Assembly (NCBI RefSeq): GCF_051652165.1
Contig: NZ_JBOFTR010000004.1
Location: 62,001 to 126,000, forward strand
Length of the DNA: 64,000 bases
From: Plesiomonas sp051652165
GTDB taxonomy: Bacteria > Pseudomonadota > Gammaproteobacteria > Enterobacterales > CAMTGL01
Reading direction: 5' to 3'
Positions within the stretch are counted from its first letter, which is position 1. Every line of letters starts with the position of its first letter. Both the position numbers and the translations under genes were made by a program. The notes below the pieces were generated by a model, which was given only the letters and a program-made list of their open reading frames with translations, did not search any database and had not been told where the DNA came from. Shown piece after piece: positions 48,889 to 58,764 of the stretch.

Positions 48889-49848
48889 TTAGCGAACCTC
48901 GTACCATTCTTTACGGACAAGTGGGTTAACCGCTGCGCCAAATAATTCAGCGAGCACGCTAAGTAAAATAACGGAGCTACCAACCACTACTACACCGGCT
49001 GAAATTGCGGTGTAATCATGCTGGTTAAGTGCTTGAATCAACCAACGGCCAATACCAGGCCAACTGAACACGGTTTCAGTGATCATGGCAAGTGTCAGCA
49101 TGGTCGAGAACAGTAGGCCAAGTTTGGGAATAATTGGTGGCAGTGCATTACGCAAAATAGAACGACGTAATATCGTTAGACGTGACCAGCCACGGGTTGC
49201 GGCTACTTTCACATAAGGTTTATCGACCACATGTTCAGTGCTTGCACGCATTAGGCGGATGACCTCTGTGGTAGGTGAGAGCGATAGGGTGGTAACAGGC
49301 AATGCCATGTGTAATAAGGTGTTGTAGATAATATCGTGGCGATAGGGTGAGTCTGATAGCCAAGCATCAACTAAAATAAACCCGGTCACATGTTTAACTT
49401 CGAATAATAGGCTGTGTTGACCTGAAATAGGTAGCCACCCTAAGTTGAGGGAAAAAAGCATAATTAGCAATATACCTAGCCAAAAGACAGGGATTGAGAA
49501 TCCAAAAAGTGCAAAAGAGGAGATGAGTATATCTTGCCAGCGTCCGCGTCGTGCACCTGCGAGTATGCCTAATGGGATACCAATGAGCAGTGACACAATA
49601 AATGCCAATAAGCACAACTCAAGGGTTGCTGGGAACACATTGAGTAATTGCGGGGTAATGGCTTCACCCGATACACTCGAAAGACCAAAATCCCCCTTAC
49701 TTAAGGCTGTCACATATTGTGTATAGCCAGTAATACGGCTTTCAGTTGAAAGGGGTTGACCATAGTTTTTTAGCCCATAACCAATAATAGTTAGAATGAA
49801 CACCGTGATGATAAGTAAGCTCAGACGGCGCAGGGTGTAGATAATCAT
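48889..49848 (-). CDS. sapB: ABC transporter permease SapB
   Basis: A 319-residue inner-membrane permease of the DppB type with several membrane spans. The TRGWSRLTILRRSILRNALPP stretch (in shortened form AATRGWSRLTILRRS) is the EAA loop that contacts the ATPases. Its ATG overlaps the sapA stop (TAATG). Part of sapABCDF. Confidence 0.95.
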   Translation of the reverse strand: MIIYTLRRLSLLIITVFILTIIGYGLKNYGQPLSTESRITGYTQYVTALSKGDFGLSSVSGEAITPQLLNVFPATLELCLLAFIVSLLIGIPLGILAGARRGRWQDILISSFALFGFSIPVFWLGILLIMLFSLNLGWLPISGQHSLLFEVKHVTGFILVDAWLSDSPYRHDIIYNTLLHMALPVTTLSLSPTTEVIRLMRASTEHVVDKPYVKVAATRGWSRLTILRRSILRNALPPIIPKLGLLFSTMLTLAMITETVFSWPGIGRWLIQALNQHDYTAISAGVVVVGSSVILLSVLAELFGAAVNPLVRKEWYEVR

Positions 49849-51533
49849 TAAGGCGTATCCTGCCGATAAACTTCAGAGAAAGAGGTACTACCAAACGGGC
49901 TGAGAACTAGCCCTTGTAAATTGGCTCTATGCCCTTGTAAGCGTAAAGAGTGTGCAATGGGAATGACGGGCATGTCGGTATCTAAAATTTCCAGTGCATG
50001 GCGATAAAATAGCAGACGGCTGGCCAGTTTTTCGGTAGTCAATGCAGCAGATAAAAATGCATCAAACTGGGGTTTACACCAGTGTGCGTAGTTGCTGCCT
50101 GATTGCATAGCAGCACAGCTAAGTTGGGGGCGCAAGAAGCTGTCGGGATCATCGCTATCAGAGACCCAACCTGTGAGTACCATATCGTAATCACCTGTTG
50201 GTAGCCCACGTTCAAAACTTTGTGTATCAACGGGTACAATAGTCAGTTTTACACCTGCTTTTGCCATATCAGCCTGAATTAATTCAGCCATTTTAAGTGG
50301 TGCAGGATTATATGATTGCGCTGATCTAGGTACCCATAATTTGAGTTTGAGATTCGTTAGGCCTGCTTCATTAAGCAATTTTCTTGCTTCTGATGGTGAG
50401 TAATAATGGGTAGCTAACCGATGGTTAAAAGCCCAAGATACAGGAGGAAGCAGGGAACGCGCCGGTTCTGCTGTGCCATAATAGATAGATTTTAGTAGAC
50501 GATCTCGGTTAACAAGCATTGATAATGCCTGCCGTACTTTCGGGTTATTCAGGGGAGGCCGTTGTACGTTTAATGCCAGATACGAGACATTCATTCCTGA
50601 TTGCACACTCAGTTTCAGTGCAGGGTCATCACGCAGTAACGCAATTTGGTTTGCTGCTGGATAAGGCAAAACATCACACTCACCGGTAATGAGCTTGGCC
50701 ATACGTCCAGCACCACCAGAAGCAAAATCAACCACCACTTGTGCAATTCGGGCTCGGCCTTTCCAGTACTCATCATGGCGCGCAAGGCGGATATATTGCC
50801 CATAACGGTACTCTTGTAATTTAAACGGGCCTGAACCAATCGGTAAGCGGTCAATTTGCTCAGGCTTTCCTATGGCCAGCAGTTGATCGGCGTACTCTTT
50901 TGATAAGATAACCGCAAAATGTGTAGCCAAATGGGTTAGAAATGAGGAGTCAGGGTGCAGCAATTTAATTTGCACCTGATTATCACTGAGTTTGCTAATG
51001 AAGGCAATTTTACGGCTTAGTTGCAGGCTATCAAAGTAAGGGTAGTGCCCACCACCAACAGCATGATAAGGGGATTTCTCATCAAGTACTCGCTGCAAGC
51101 TAAATACAACATCATCGGCATTTAAAGTGCGCGAAGGGGTGAACCACGAAGTTTGGTGGAACTGTATACCTTGACGCAACGTAAAGGTAAAGGTGCGCCC
51201 TGCATCACTGACGACCCAGCTTTCTGCCGCAGAGGGCATTAAGCGATACGTAAATGGGTTGATATCAAGTAAGCGGTCATACACTTGGTTAGCGATAGCA
51301 TCAATAGTGACACCGGCTTTGACCCGTTGCGGGTTTAAGATATTCGTGCTTCCAGGGGTACAATAGACAAACCCTTTTTGATACACCTCTGTCGGTAATG
51401 TATCGGCATCAGCCTGTTTGCTGAAAAAAACCAATAGGCTACTGACTACCAAAAAATGGCAGCATACAGAAAATGTGTCCCTTATTTTCAAACCACGCAT
51501 GTTGACTCGTTTTTGTTCTGACAAGAGTGTCAT
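49848..51533 (-). CDS. sapA: periplasmic peptide-binding protein SapA
   Basis: A 561-residue solute-binding protein of the oligopeptide family. A signal peptide with a long charged n-region and the hydrophobic core HFLVVSSLLVFF precedes likely cleavage at ADA-DT. FVYCTPGSTNILNPQ and the LLTGECDVLPYPAA-like block match SapA proteins. ATG 51533 has AGGAG nine bases upstream, overlapping the pspF stop; ATG 51500 is an alternative that gives a shorter signal. It binds host peptides or haem in pathogens; the ligand here is unknown. Confidence 0.93.
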   Translation of the reverse strand: MTLLSEQKRVNMRGLKIRDTFSVCCHFLVVSSLLVFFSKQADADTLPTEVYQKGFVYCTPGSTNILNPQRVKAGVTIDAIANQVYDRLLDINPFTYRLMPSAAESWVVSDAGRTFTFTLRQGIQFHQTSWFTPSRTLNADDVVFSLQRVLDEKSPYHAVGGGHYPYFDSLQLSRKIAFISKLSDNQVQIKLLHPDSSFLTHLATHFAVILSKEYADQLLAIGKPEQIDRLPIGSGPFKLQEYRYGQYIRLARHDEYWKGRARIAQVVVDFASGGAGRMAKLITGECDVLPYPAANQIALLRDDPALKLSVQSGMNVSYLALNVQRPPLNNPKVRQALSMLVNRDRLLKSIYYGTAEPARSLLPPVSWAFNHRLATHYYSPSEARKLLNEAGLTNLKLKLWVPRSAQSYNPAPLKMAELIQADMAKAGVKLTIVPVDTQSFERGLPTGDYDMVLTGWVSDSDDPDSFLRPQLSCAAMQSGSNYAHWCKPQFDAFLSAALTTEKLASRLLFYRHALEILDTDMPVIPIAHSLRLQGHRANLQGLVLSPFGSTSFSEVYRQDTP

Positions 51534-51539
51534 TTTACA

Positions 51540-52598
51540 TTACTCCTGCTGAACGCCAACCTTTGGCTGAATTTCAGTGGATTTTTGTGTGATAAATAGC
51601 GTGGGGTACTTGCGTAACATGCCGCGTAACTGATGGTAGGTGATGCCTAATAACACTGCAGCCTGTTTTTGATTATAGCGGGTTTGCTGCATTGCAGCGG
51701 TGAGCGCATATTGCTCTTGTTGTGCTAACCATTGCTTTAAATTTAGGGGGAATTTGAGGCTAAGTGGTTGATCCTCAAGGTATGGAGTAGGTAATATAGT
51801 CCGTTTTTCAGGAAGTGTTATTGTGTTTAACGGCAAAAAGGGGTTAAAGATAATCTGCTCTACTAGATGATGTGGGTTTGGATTACGGTAGACTGCACGT
51901 TCTACGACATTTTTGAGCTCACGAATATTACCTGGCCATGAATATTCACATAGAGCCTGTTGTGCTTTTGCACTGAATCCGGCAAAAAAAGCATGGCCGA
52001 GTTCTTTACACATTTCTACGGCAAAAAAATCAGCCAATAATGGGATATCCTCCTGACGTTGACGCAAAGGCGGAATATTGATCACATCAAACGCAAGACG
52101 ATCGAGCAAATCAGCACGAAATGTACCTTGTTGGGCTTTTTGTGGCAGATCTTCATTGGTGGCGCAAATTAGCCGTACATCGGCAAAAAGGGGCTGATTT
52201 CCGCCAACTCGCTCGTACTCACCGTATTCGATAACACGCAATAGTTTTTCTTGAACCCGTAGTGGGGCATTCGCCAACTCATCTAGAAATAGGCTGCCAC
52301 CTTGTGCTCGTTCAAAGCGCCCTAAATGCCGTTTTTGTGCACCGGTAAATGATCCGGCCTCGTGCCCGAACAGTTCAGAGTCAAGCAGGCTTTCATTGAG
52401 TGCTGCACAGTTAAGGGTAATGAGTGGTGATTGCCAGCGGTGCGATAAGTAGTGTAATCGTTTGGCAATTAGCTCTTTACCACTGCCACGCTCCCCGATA
52501 ATCAGTACCGGTTTATTTAACGGTGCAAGGCGTGAGACCTGTGCAATTACCGCCAGAAAGGAGTCTGAAACACCAATAAGATTTTCATTTTTCTGCAT
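51540..52598 (-). CDS. pspF: psp operon transcriptional activator PspF
   Basis: A sigma-54 enhancer-binding protein of 352 residues that lacks a regulatory domain and is held inactive by PspA. Walker A GERGSGKE is at residues 36-43 and Walker B LFLDEL at 103-108. The sigma-54 contact loop, usually GAFTGA, reads GSFTGA (82-87). A Fis-type helix-turn-helix (YNQKQAAVLLGITYHQLRG) ends the protein. It is divergent from pspABC and runs into sapA with six bases between. Confidence 0.95.
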   Translation of the reverse strand: MQKNENLIGVSDSFLAVIAQVSRLAPLNKPVLIIGERGSGKELIAKRLHYLSHRWQSPLITLNCAALNESLLDSELFGHEAGSFTGAQKRHLGRFERAQGGSLFLDELANAPLRVQEKLLRVIEYGEYERVGGNQPLFADVRLICATNEDLPQKAQQGTFRADLLDRLAFDVINIPPLRQRQEDIPLLADFFAVEMCKELGHAFFAGFSAKAQQALCEYSWPGNIRELKNVVERAVYRNPNPHHLVEQIIFNPFLPLNTITLPEKRTILPTPYLEDQPLSLKFPLNLKQWLAQQEQYALTAAMQQTRYNQKQAAVLLGITYHQLRGMLRKYPTLFITQKSTEIQPKVGVQQE

Positions 52599-52728
52599 GG
52601 TTAAATTCGCCGATTATTCGTTAAATAAGCTATTTTTTAGTAAATATACTCATAGCGTGAAAGTCAGTAAAAGCCAAGGTTAATTTTAAATGCTTTATTT
52701 TTCAATGATATACGTTAATTTAAAATGT

Positions 52729-52744
52729 TGGCATGCAATTTGAT
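52729..52744 (+). promoter_or_regulatory. sigma-54 promoter of pspABC
   Basis: TGGCATG-N4-TTGAT closely follows the E. coli pspA sigma-54 promoter (TGGCACG-N4-TTGTA) and differs from consensus at one -12 base. PspF would activate it from upstream sites in the 130-bp gap before pspF, probably helped by IHF; I could not define those sites. Confidence 0.75.
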
Positions 52745-52840
52745 ATGTAGTAGTGAGGTACAAACAGATGACAAGCGCAGTATTTTTCTTGAGCTGATTT
52801 TGTTTGATAACCAACATAATTATTGACGAGGAGTACGACC

Positions 52841-53506
52841 ATGGGTGTTTTTTCCCGTTTTGCCGATATTGTAAATGCCAACATTAATGCGTTATTAGAT
52901 AAAGCAGAAGATCCAGAAAAGTTGGTTAAGTTGATGATCCAAGAGATGGAGGATACGCTAGTTGAAGTGCGATCTACTTCAGCCAGCGCGTTAGCAGAAA
53001 AGAAAAATTTAGCGCGCCGTATTCAGCATACTCAAATGCAAGAGTCAGAGTGGCAAGATAAAGCTGAGTTAGCATTGCGTAAAGATCGTGAAGATTTGGC
53101 TCGTGCAGCCTTGATTGAAAAGCAAAAAGTGGCTGAGTTGATCACACACCTGCAACAAGAGCTTGATGCGGTAGAGATCAGTATTCACCGCATGAGCAGT
53201 GAAGCGGGTGAGCTTGAGAAAAAATTGAGCGAAACACGTGCTCGTCAGCAAGCATTGCAGGTGCGTTATCAAGCAGCGGCATCATCACGCAGTGTGCGTG
53301 GCCAACTTGATAATTCACGCATTGATGAAGCGATGGCACGTTTTGAGCAGTTTGAACGCCGTATCGATCATATGGAAGCGCAAGCCGATACCATGGGGCT
53401 TGGTAAGCAAAAAAGTTTACATGCTGAATTTGCTGAGTTACAAGCCGATGATGAGATCAGCTGTGAGTTGGCCGCACTGAAAGCTAAAATGAAGCAAGAT
53501 GTCTAA
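52841..53506 (+). CDS. pspA: phage shock protein A
   Basis: PspA binds stressed inner membranes, forming ESCRT-III-like coiled-coil assemblies, and inhibits PspF in the absence of stress. The 221-residue protein begins [19 protein letters not shown] and is almost entirely helical coiled coil. ATG 52841 follows GAGGAG; the frame opens six codons earlier. It is the first gene of pspABC. Confidence 0.97.
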   Translation: MGVFSRFADIVNANINALLDKAEDPEKLVKLMIQEMEDTLVEVRSTSASALAEKKNLARRIQHTQMQESEWQDKAELALRKDREDLARAALIEKQKVAELITHLQQELDAVEISIHRMSSEAGELEKKLSETRARQQALQVRYQAAASSRSVRGQLDNSRIDEAMARFEQFERRIDHMEAQADTMGLGKQKSLHAEFAELQADDEISCELAALKAKMKQDV

Positions 53507-53593
53507 GGTTAGGGTAGCGTACTTGCCATAGCCACCATAATAACCCTGCAAGAGGTCACATTTGTTACCTCTTGCATGACAAGGAGTACCCGT

Positions 53594-53818
53594 ATGGGCA
53601 GTTTTTTTCTCGCTATCCCACTAACCATTTTTTTTCTGTTTGTTGCTCCGCTCTGGTTGTGGTTTCACTACCGTAGCCAGCGTGAGTTGGGTGAAGGGCT
53701 CAGTCAAGAAGAGCGTAGCCGACTCGAAACACTGACGCGTGAAACACAACAAATGCGTGAGCGCATTCGTTCATTAGAAATTATTTTAGATGCGCAGCAC
53801 CCAACTTGGAGGGAGTAA
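53594..53818 (+). CDS. pspB: phage shock protein B
   Basis: A 74-residue inner-membrane sensor component with one N-terminal membrane helix (FFLAIPLTIFFLFVAPLWLW) and a cytoplasmic helix ending LDAQHPTWRE, typical of PspB. It acts with PspC to relieve PspA inhibition of PspF. AAGGAG precedes ATG 53594. Confidence 0.95.
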   Translation: MGSFFLAIPLTIFFLFVAPLWLWFHYRSQRELGEGLSQEERSRLETLTRETQQMRERIRSLEIILDAQHPTWRE

Positions 53819-53823
53819 GCCGA

Positions 53824-54201
53824 ATGACACGTAATCATCTTTACCGTTATCCCCAAGAGGGAAAAATAGCCGGTGTGTGCGCAGGGGTTGCACACTATAT
53901 GGGGATGGAAGTCTGGTTAGTCCGCATTTTAGTATTAACGCTTTTCTTGCTCGGTGGTACAGGTATTGTATTGCTCGGTTATATCGCAGCATGGTTTTTT
54001 ATGGATAAAGCACCATTATCATATGAACAAACCGATGAACCGCAATTAAAAGCAAAAAGTTGGCAAGCAGGTGAAGCACCGCGTAAGCGGGTAAACACAT
54101 TGACGAGTGAGTTTGATGAGATAGAAGCACGACTCCGACGTTTAGAGTCTTATGTTACATCTGAGACATTTAAGGTAAGAAACAAATTCCGCCAGTTATA
54201 A
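53824..54201 (+). CDS. pspC: phage shock protein C
   Basis: A 125-residue inner-membrane protein with the PspC domain: YRYPQEGKIAGVCAGVAHYMG, then a membrane segment with ILVLTLFLLGGTGIVLLGYI, and a C-terminal leucine-zipper-like helix (EIEARLRRLESYV). It starts 5 bases after the pspB stop with GGAGGGAG. No pspD gene follows. Confidence 0.95.
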   Translation: MTRNHLYRYPQEGKIAGVCAGVAHYMGMEVWLVRILVLTLFLLGGTGIVLLGYIAAWFFMDKAPLSYEQTDEPQLKAKSWQAGEAPRKRVNTLTSEFDEIEARLRRLESYVTSETFKVRNKFRQL

Positions 54202-54291
54202 ACGAATGTTATCGGTGCTATGTTTTAACGCCATGCTAGTGCACAAGAATCAACATTAACCGTAAACGTGTAAAATAGCCAGTGAGTCAAC

Positions 54292-55707
54292 ATGAAGCAC
54301 CGTATTAAAAATGAACTCTCGACTTTTGTTAACCGTGGATTAGATCGTCATGTACGTTTAGCGGTTACAGGTCTTAGTCGTAGTGGGAAAACAGCATTTA
54401 TTACCTCATTGGTTAATCAACTGCTGTATGTGAATGCAGGAGCGCGTTTACCATTATTTTCGGCTGTTCGTGAAGGGCGAATTAAGGGAATTAAGCGTAT
54501 TCCACAGCGTGATCTCGCCATTCCGCGTTTTGCTTATGATGAGGGAATGCACAGCTTATTAAGTGAGCCACCCGCATGGCCGATAGCCACCCGTGGGGTA
54601 AGTCAAATTCGGTTGAGTATTCGTTACCGACCACAACATTCACTGTTGCGCCATTTAAGTGAGCTCGCAACGTTAAATCTTGAAATTGTTGATTACCCCG
54701 GTGAGTGGCTACTCGATTTACCGTTATTAGATCAAAATTATATAGACTGGTCACAACAAATGACGGGTATGGTTACAGGGGCAAGGGTTGAGTGGGCGCA
54801 GCCATGGCTTACGTTAGCTGCACAATGTGATCCGTTTGCACCTGCAGATGAGAATTTGTTAGCTGAAATAGCCCATGCTTATACAGCTTATTTACAACGT
54901 TGTAAGGATGAAGGTTTACACTTTATTCAGCCAGGGCGCTTTATTTTGCCAGGAGATCTAGCCGGTGCGCCAGTACTGCAATTTTTCCCATGGGCAGGAG
55001 GGCTACATACGGGGTCTCATGCTGCCAGTGAAAGTGAGCTACTCAAGGCCGGTAAAAATAGCAACTTTGGCCTATTACAAGCTCGTTTTGAGCACTATTG
55101 TCAGCATGTAGTTAAAGGGTTTTATCGCGATCACTTTGCGCATTTTGATCGACAAATTGTACTGGTTGATTGTCTGCAACCGTTAAACATTGGGCCACAA
55201 GCATTTAATGATATGCGCCTTGCGTTGGCACAACTGATGCAAAGTTTTCATTATGGGAAACGCACTTTATTGCGTCGTTTATTCTCCCCATGTATTGATA
55301 AACTGATGTTTGCTGCCACAAAAGCAGACCATATAACACCTGATCAGCACGCTAATTTGGTTTCACTGTTACAACAATTAGTACAAGAGGCATGGCAAAA
55401 CGCTGCTTTTGAAGGCATTAATATGGATTGCGCAAGCCTAGCATCGGTTCAGGCTACCGATATTGGCCAGATGCAGCATCAAGGGCGAACGCTCAATGCA
55501 CTGCGTGGAAATCGGTTAAATGATGGTGAGCCTCTACTTATTTATCCAGGCGATGTGCCATCTCGCCTGCCTTCGGGGGATTTTTGGCAGAGACAAACGT
55601 TTGATTTTGAAAGCTTTCGCCCGCGTCCTTGCGCATTAGATGAGCCTTTACCGCACATTCGCCTTGATTCTGTTATGGAGTTTTTGCTAGGCGATAAACT
55701 GCGCTAA
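54292..55707 (+). CDS. ycjX: YcjX family P-loop protein
   Basis: A 471-residue GTPase-like stress protein regularly linked to the psp operon. The P-loop is GLSRSGKTAF near residue 30, and VDYPGEWLLDLP is the Walker B-like DxxG region. E. coli YcjX has 465 residues. Its biochemical role is not established. It lies 90 bp after pspC. Confidence 0.92.
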   Translation: MKHRIKNELSTFVNRGLDRHVRLAVTGLSRSGKTAFITSLVNQLLYVNAGARLPLFSAVREGRIKGIKRIPQRDLAIPRFAYDEGMHSLLSEPPAWPIATRGVSQIRLSIRYRPQHSLLRHLSELATLNLEIVDYPGEWLLDLPLLDQNYIDWSQQMTGMVTGARVEWAQPWLTLAAQCDPFAPADENLLAEIAHAYTAYLQRCKDEGLHFIQPGRFILPGDLAGAPVLQFFPWAGGLHTGSHAASESELLKAGKNSNFGLLQARFEHYCQHVVKGFYRDHFAHFDRQIVLVDCLQPLNIGPQAFNDMRLALAQLMQSFHYGKRTLLRRLFSPCIDKLMFAATKADHITPDQHANLVSLLQQLVQEAWQNAAFEGINMDCASLASVQATDIGQMQHQGRTLNALRGNRLNDGEPLLIYPGDVPSRLPSGDFWQRQTFDFESFRPRPCALDEPLPHIRLDSVMEFLLGDKLR

Positions 55708-55762
55708 TACTGCCCTTAGCATCATTTTATTCCTATACTTACGGCCTTTTTCCTGAATCTGA

Positions 55763-55783
55763 GCGTTGATAGTGTATCAACGC
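55763..55783. repeat. 9-bp perfect inverted repeat before ycjF
   Basis: GCGTTGATA and TATCAACGC separated by GTG, directly upstream of the open reading frame of ycjF. It could be an operator or a hairpin that affects ycjF translation. In E. coli ycjX and ycjF are closer together. Confidence 0.6.
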
Positions 55784-55823
55784 AGTGCAGGGTAATCATT
55801 GGCGATACACTGTGGTCAGTCTT

Positions 55824-56918
55824 ATGAATACATCAAAACAGCAATCGAACATAGCAACACCACAAGAGCCTCTGTTAAAACAGAAAATTACATTTGATAG
55901 TGCAGAGTCCTCACCGCAAGAAGACCCTTTACGCACCAAACAAATTTTTGAATCTGCTGATAACTTTCACACCGTAGACTTGAGTGAAATGCAACCAGAG
56001 CCACTTGATGAGCAGATAACATTGGCGCTTAAGCCACGCCGTAGCCTATGGCGTAAAGTCTTTGGGCTAGGTTTATTTGGGTTTGGTGTTGCAGCCATTG
56101 GCCATACCGTTAACAGCATGGTACAAGCATGGCAAAGTGCTGATTGGGTTATGTTGGCAACAGCGGCTGCGGGCAGTCTAGTTTTATTGGCAGGTACAGG
56201 CGCACTGATTGGTGAATGGCGACGTTTACGTACACTAAAACGCCAAGGGCAAGAGCGTGATATTGCAACCCATTTATTATATAGCCACAGTATGGGGCAA
56301 GCACGACCATTTTGTGAAAAATTGGCGACTCAATCGGTGCTTGATGCGCAGCATCCTACACTTTTGCGGTGGCGGGCTTCGTTGCAAGATACACATAACG
56401 ATCGAGAAATCGTACAGCTGTATGCCAATATGGTGCAGCCGTTACTTGATAAACAAGCCCGCGCTGAGATCAGCCGTTACGCTGCTGAATCAGCTATTAT
56501 GGTGGCTTGTAGCCCATTGGCACTGGTTGATATGGCCTTTATTGCATGGCGTAATGTCCGTTTAGTTAACCGTGTAGCAAATTTGTATGGCATTGAGCTT
56601 GGCTATTTTAGCCGTTTGCGTTTGCTAAAAATGGTACTGTTTAATATCGCTTTTGCCGGTGTAACTGATGTAGTACGTGATGTGGGTATGGATTGGCTAT
56701 CGCAGGATATTACAGCTCGCCTATCAGCCCGTGCTGCGCAGGGCATCGGTGTCGGATTACTGACTGCTCGTTTAGGTATTAAAGCGATGGAGTTATGCCG
56801 CCCACTGCCATGGGTTGATAACGATAAACCCCGTCTAGGCATGATTCGTCAAGAGCTTGTAGGTCAGTTAAAAACCATACTTAGCCGCCGTCCAACAGAA
56901 AACCCATATGACGAGTAA
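55824..56918 (+). CDS. ycjF: YcjF family inner-membrane protein (DUF697)
   Basis: A 364-residue membrane protein with two hydrophobic segments (about residues 75-125) and a conserved C-terminal DUF697 domain ([21 protein letters not shown], then [20 protein letters not shown]). It is a psp-linked partner of YcjX of unknown activity. ATG 55824 has no strong ribosome site; a GTG at 55785 right after the inverted repeat is an alternative start. tyrR, which follows in E. coli, is absent here. Confidence 0.9.
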   Translation: MNTSKQQSNIATPQEPLLKQKITFDSAESSPQEDPLRTKQIFESADNFHTVDLSEMQPEPLDEQITLALKPRRSLWRKVFGLGLFGFGVAAIGHTVNSMVQAWQSADWVMLATAAAGSLVLLAGTGALIGEWRRLRTLKRQGQERDIATHLLYSHSMGQARPFCEKLATQSVLDAQHPTLLRWRASLQDTHNDREIVQLYANMVQPLLDKQARAEISRYAAESAIMVACSPLALVDMAFIAWRNVRLVNRVANLYGIELGYFSRLRLLKMVLFNIAFAGVTDVVRDVGMDWLSQDITARLSARAAQGIGVGLLTARLGIKAMELCRPLPWVDNDKPRLGMIRQELVGQLKTILSRRPTENPYDE

Positions 56919-56966
56919 ACCCTCATTAGTCTATCTAATAAATTAATGCATTGTTGAGTGACCAAT

Positions 56967-57002
56967 AAAAAAGGTTTACCCCATGTGGGGTAAACCTTTT
57001 TT
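56967..57002. terminator. bidirectional terminator between ycjF and yciB
   Basis: A perfect 16-bp stem including A/T runs (core GGTTTACCCC and GGGGTAAACC, loop ATGT) with T tracts on both strands. Confidence 0.95.
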
Positions 57003-57045
57003 GTGATGATTGTTAGCTCTTTGGTTAAACAGCAAAAAACATTAA

Positions 57046-57585
57046 TTAGCTTTGTGGCTGATCTTTCGTGTGGCGATAAATATATAGCCCACTGAGTACA
57101 GTAAAAATCAGCGTCATTAGCAACAAGCCAAACACTTTAAAATTTACCCATACTGAAAGGGGTAAATAAAACGCCACATACACATTCAACAACCCGCATG
57201 CGGCGAAAAAGAGTGCCCACGCAATATTTAACCGCTTCCAGATCACCGCAGGCAGGGTAATTTCCTTGCCGAACATCCGCTGGATAATCGGCGTATGGGT
57301 CATCCACTGGCTGACCAACAACGCAACAGAGAACAAGCCATACACCACAGTGACTTTCCATTTAATGAATACATCATTGTGGAGTACCATGGTTAAACTA
57401 CCAAATACCGTGACAATGGCAAACGTCACCAGTTGCATCTTTTCAACTTTCCGGTACAGCACCCATGTCAGCACTATCTGCAACGCCGTGGCCGCAATCA
57501 GCGCACCAGTCGCCGCATAAATATCATAGAATTTATACACCGCAAAAAAGACGATCAGCGGAATGAAATCTAACAACTGCTTCAT
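57046..57585 (-). CDS. yciB: inner membrane-spanning protein YciB (septation protein A)
   Basis: A 179-residue protein with about five membrane segments, same length as E. coli YciB. It begins [18 protein letters not shown] and ends with [10 protein letters not shown]. YciB is linked to cell envelope elongation and septation. The open frame begins with a TTG at 57606, but ATG 57585 matches the family start. Confidence 0.95.
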   Translation of the reverse strand: MKQLLDFIPLIVFFAVYKFYDIYAATGALIAATALQIVLTWVLYRKVEKMQLVTFAIVTVFGSLTMVLHNDVFIKWKVTVVYGLFSVALLVSQWMTHTPIIQRMFGKEITLPAVIWKRLNIAWALFFAACGLLNVYVAFYLPLSVWVNFKVFGLLLMTLIFTVLSGLYIYRHTKDQPQS

Positions 57586-57769
57586 TAAATCGGGTCTCTC
57601 GCTCAAATCAGGTAGAAAACTATACGTTATTCTTTGTGCCAGACAAAACGGTATCGTTTATTGCTTAAACCGACATATTTGGCTGGAACATGGGTATCGT
57701 TCAACAGCGACATCATCATCCAACACAGCAATAATGGGTATTGTGGAACAACAACATCAACACGTTTGC

Positions 57770-58666
57770 TTATTTTGGCAGCGTGAGTGATCGAATCAGC
57801 ACTGACGTATCACATCGGCCTAAACCTTCGGCTTGTAAACGTGCATACGCGGCATCAACCTGTGCCGTCATTGGCAGTGGTGCATGGTTTTTCTCCGCTT
57901 CGGCAAAACAGATCGCCAGATCTTTACGCATCCAGTCAATCGCAAAGCCAAAATCGAATTTATCATCAGCCATGGTTGCGGCACGGTTTTCCAATTGCCA
58001 TGAACCGGCAGCACCGAGCTTTATCACATCACGAACCTGTGCTACATCCAGACCGGCAGCCGAGGCAAAGCTGACTGCTTCTGATAATCCGGCCAGCACG
58101 CCAGCAATACAGATCTGATTAACCATTTTGCATAACTGGCCGCTACCCGCATGGCCAAGCAGTGTCACCGCTTTGCTGTAGGCCGCCATGATGGGTTTGG
58201 CCTGTGCAAATACCGCTTCATCGCCACCACACATCGTTGTGAGTGCGCCATTTTCTGCGCCTGCCTGACCACCAGAAACCGGTGCATCAATAAAGTGCAT
58301 ACCGTGTTTTAGCGCATCAGCATACAGCTCACGTGCTAAATCTGCCGATGCGGTAGTGTGATCAATCAATATCGCACCGGTTTTTGCACCGGCAAAAATA
58401 CCTTCAGCACCGTAATAGACTGCACGGACATCATTATCGTTACCAACACAGGTCATCACGAAGTCAGCCTGCTCTACCGCTTCGCGCGGAGTGTGTGCAT
58501 AACGAATCGCATGGGGGATTTGAGATGCATCGGCATGCTGTGCAACCCATTGCTGAGCCTTGGCGGTGGTGCGGTTATAGACCATAACCTCGTGCCCTGC
58601 AGCCAGCAAATGGGCGGCCATCGGGTAGCCCATTACACCTAATCCAATAAAACTGACCTTTGCCAT
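57770..58666 (-). CDS. beta-hydroxyacid dehydrogenase family NAD(P)-dependent oxidoreductase
   Basis: A 298-residue member of the 3-hydroxyisobutyrate/tartronate semialdehyde reductase family. The Rossmann motif GLGVMG lies at residues 8-13, with N31-R32 suggesting NADP preference. FIDAPVSGGQAGAENG holds the substrate-binding region (S131) and K180 in GSGQLCKMVNQI is the catalytic lysine. The exact substrate (tartronate semialdehyde, hydroxyisobutyrate, serine) is not determined. GGGAGTTGGAG precedes the ATG. It is divergent from ptrB and not in a catabolic operon. Confidence 0.88.
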   Translation of the reverse strand: MAKVSFIGLGVMGYPMAAHLLAAGHEVMVYNRTTAKAQQWVAQHADASQIPHAIRYAHTPREAVEQADFVMTCVGNDNDVRAVYYGAEGIFAGAKTGAILIDHTTASADLARELYADALKHGMHFIDAPVSGGQAGAENGALTTMCGGDEAVFAQAKPIMAAYSKAVTLLGHAGSGQLCKMVNQICIAGVLAGLSEAVSFASAAGLDVAQVRDVIKLGAAGSWQLENRAATMADDKFDFGFAIDWMRKDLAICFAEAEKNHAPLPMTAQVDAAYARLQAEGLGRCDTSVLIRSLTLPK

Positions 58667-58764
58667 CGCTCCAACTCCCTTGTCTGATTAGATTTGTCGC
58701 TGCATTATGACTTTATCGGTGGCCGAAACACCAGTTTCAATGACGTATTTTTGAGGAGTGTGCA

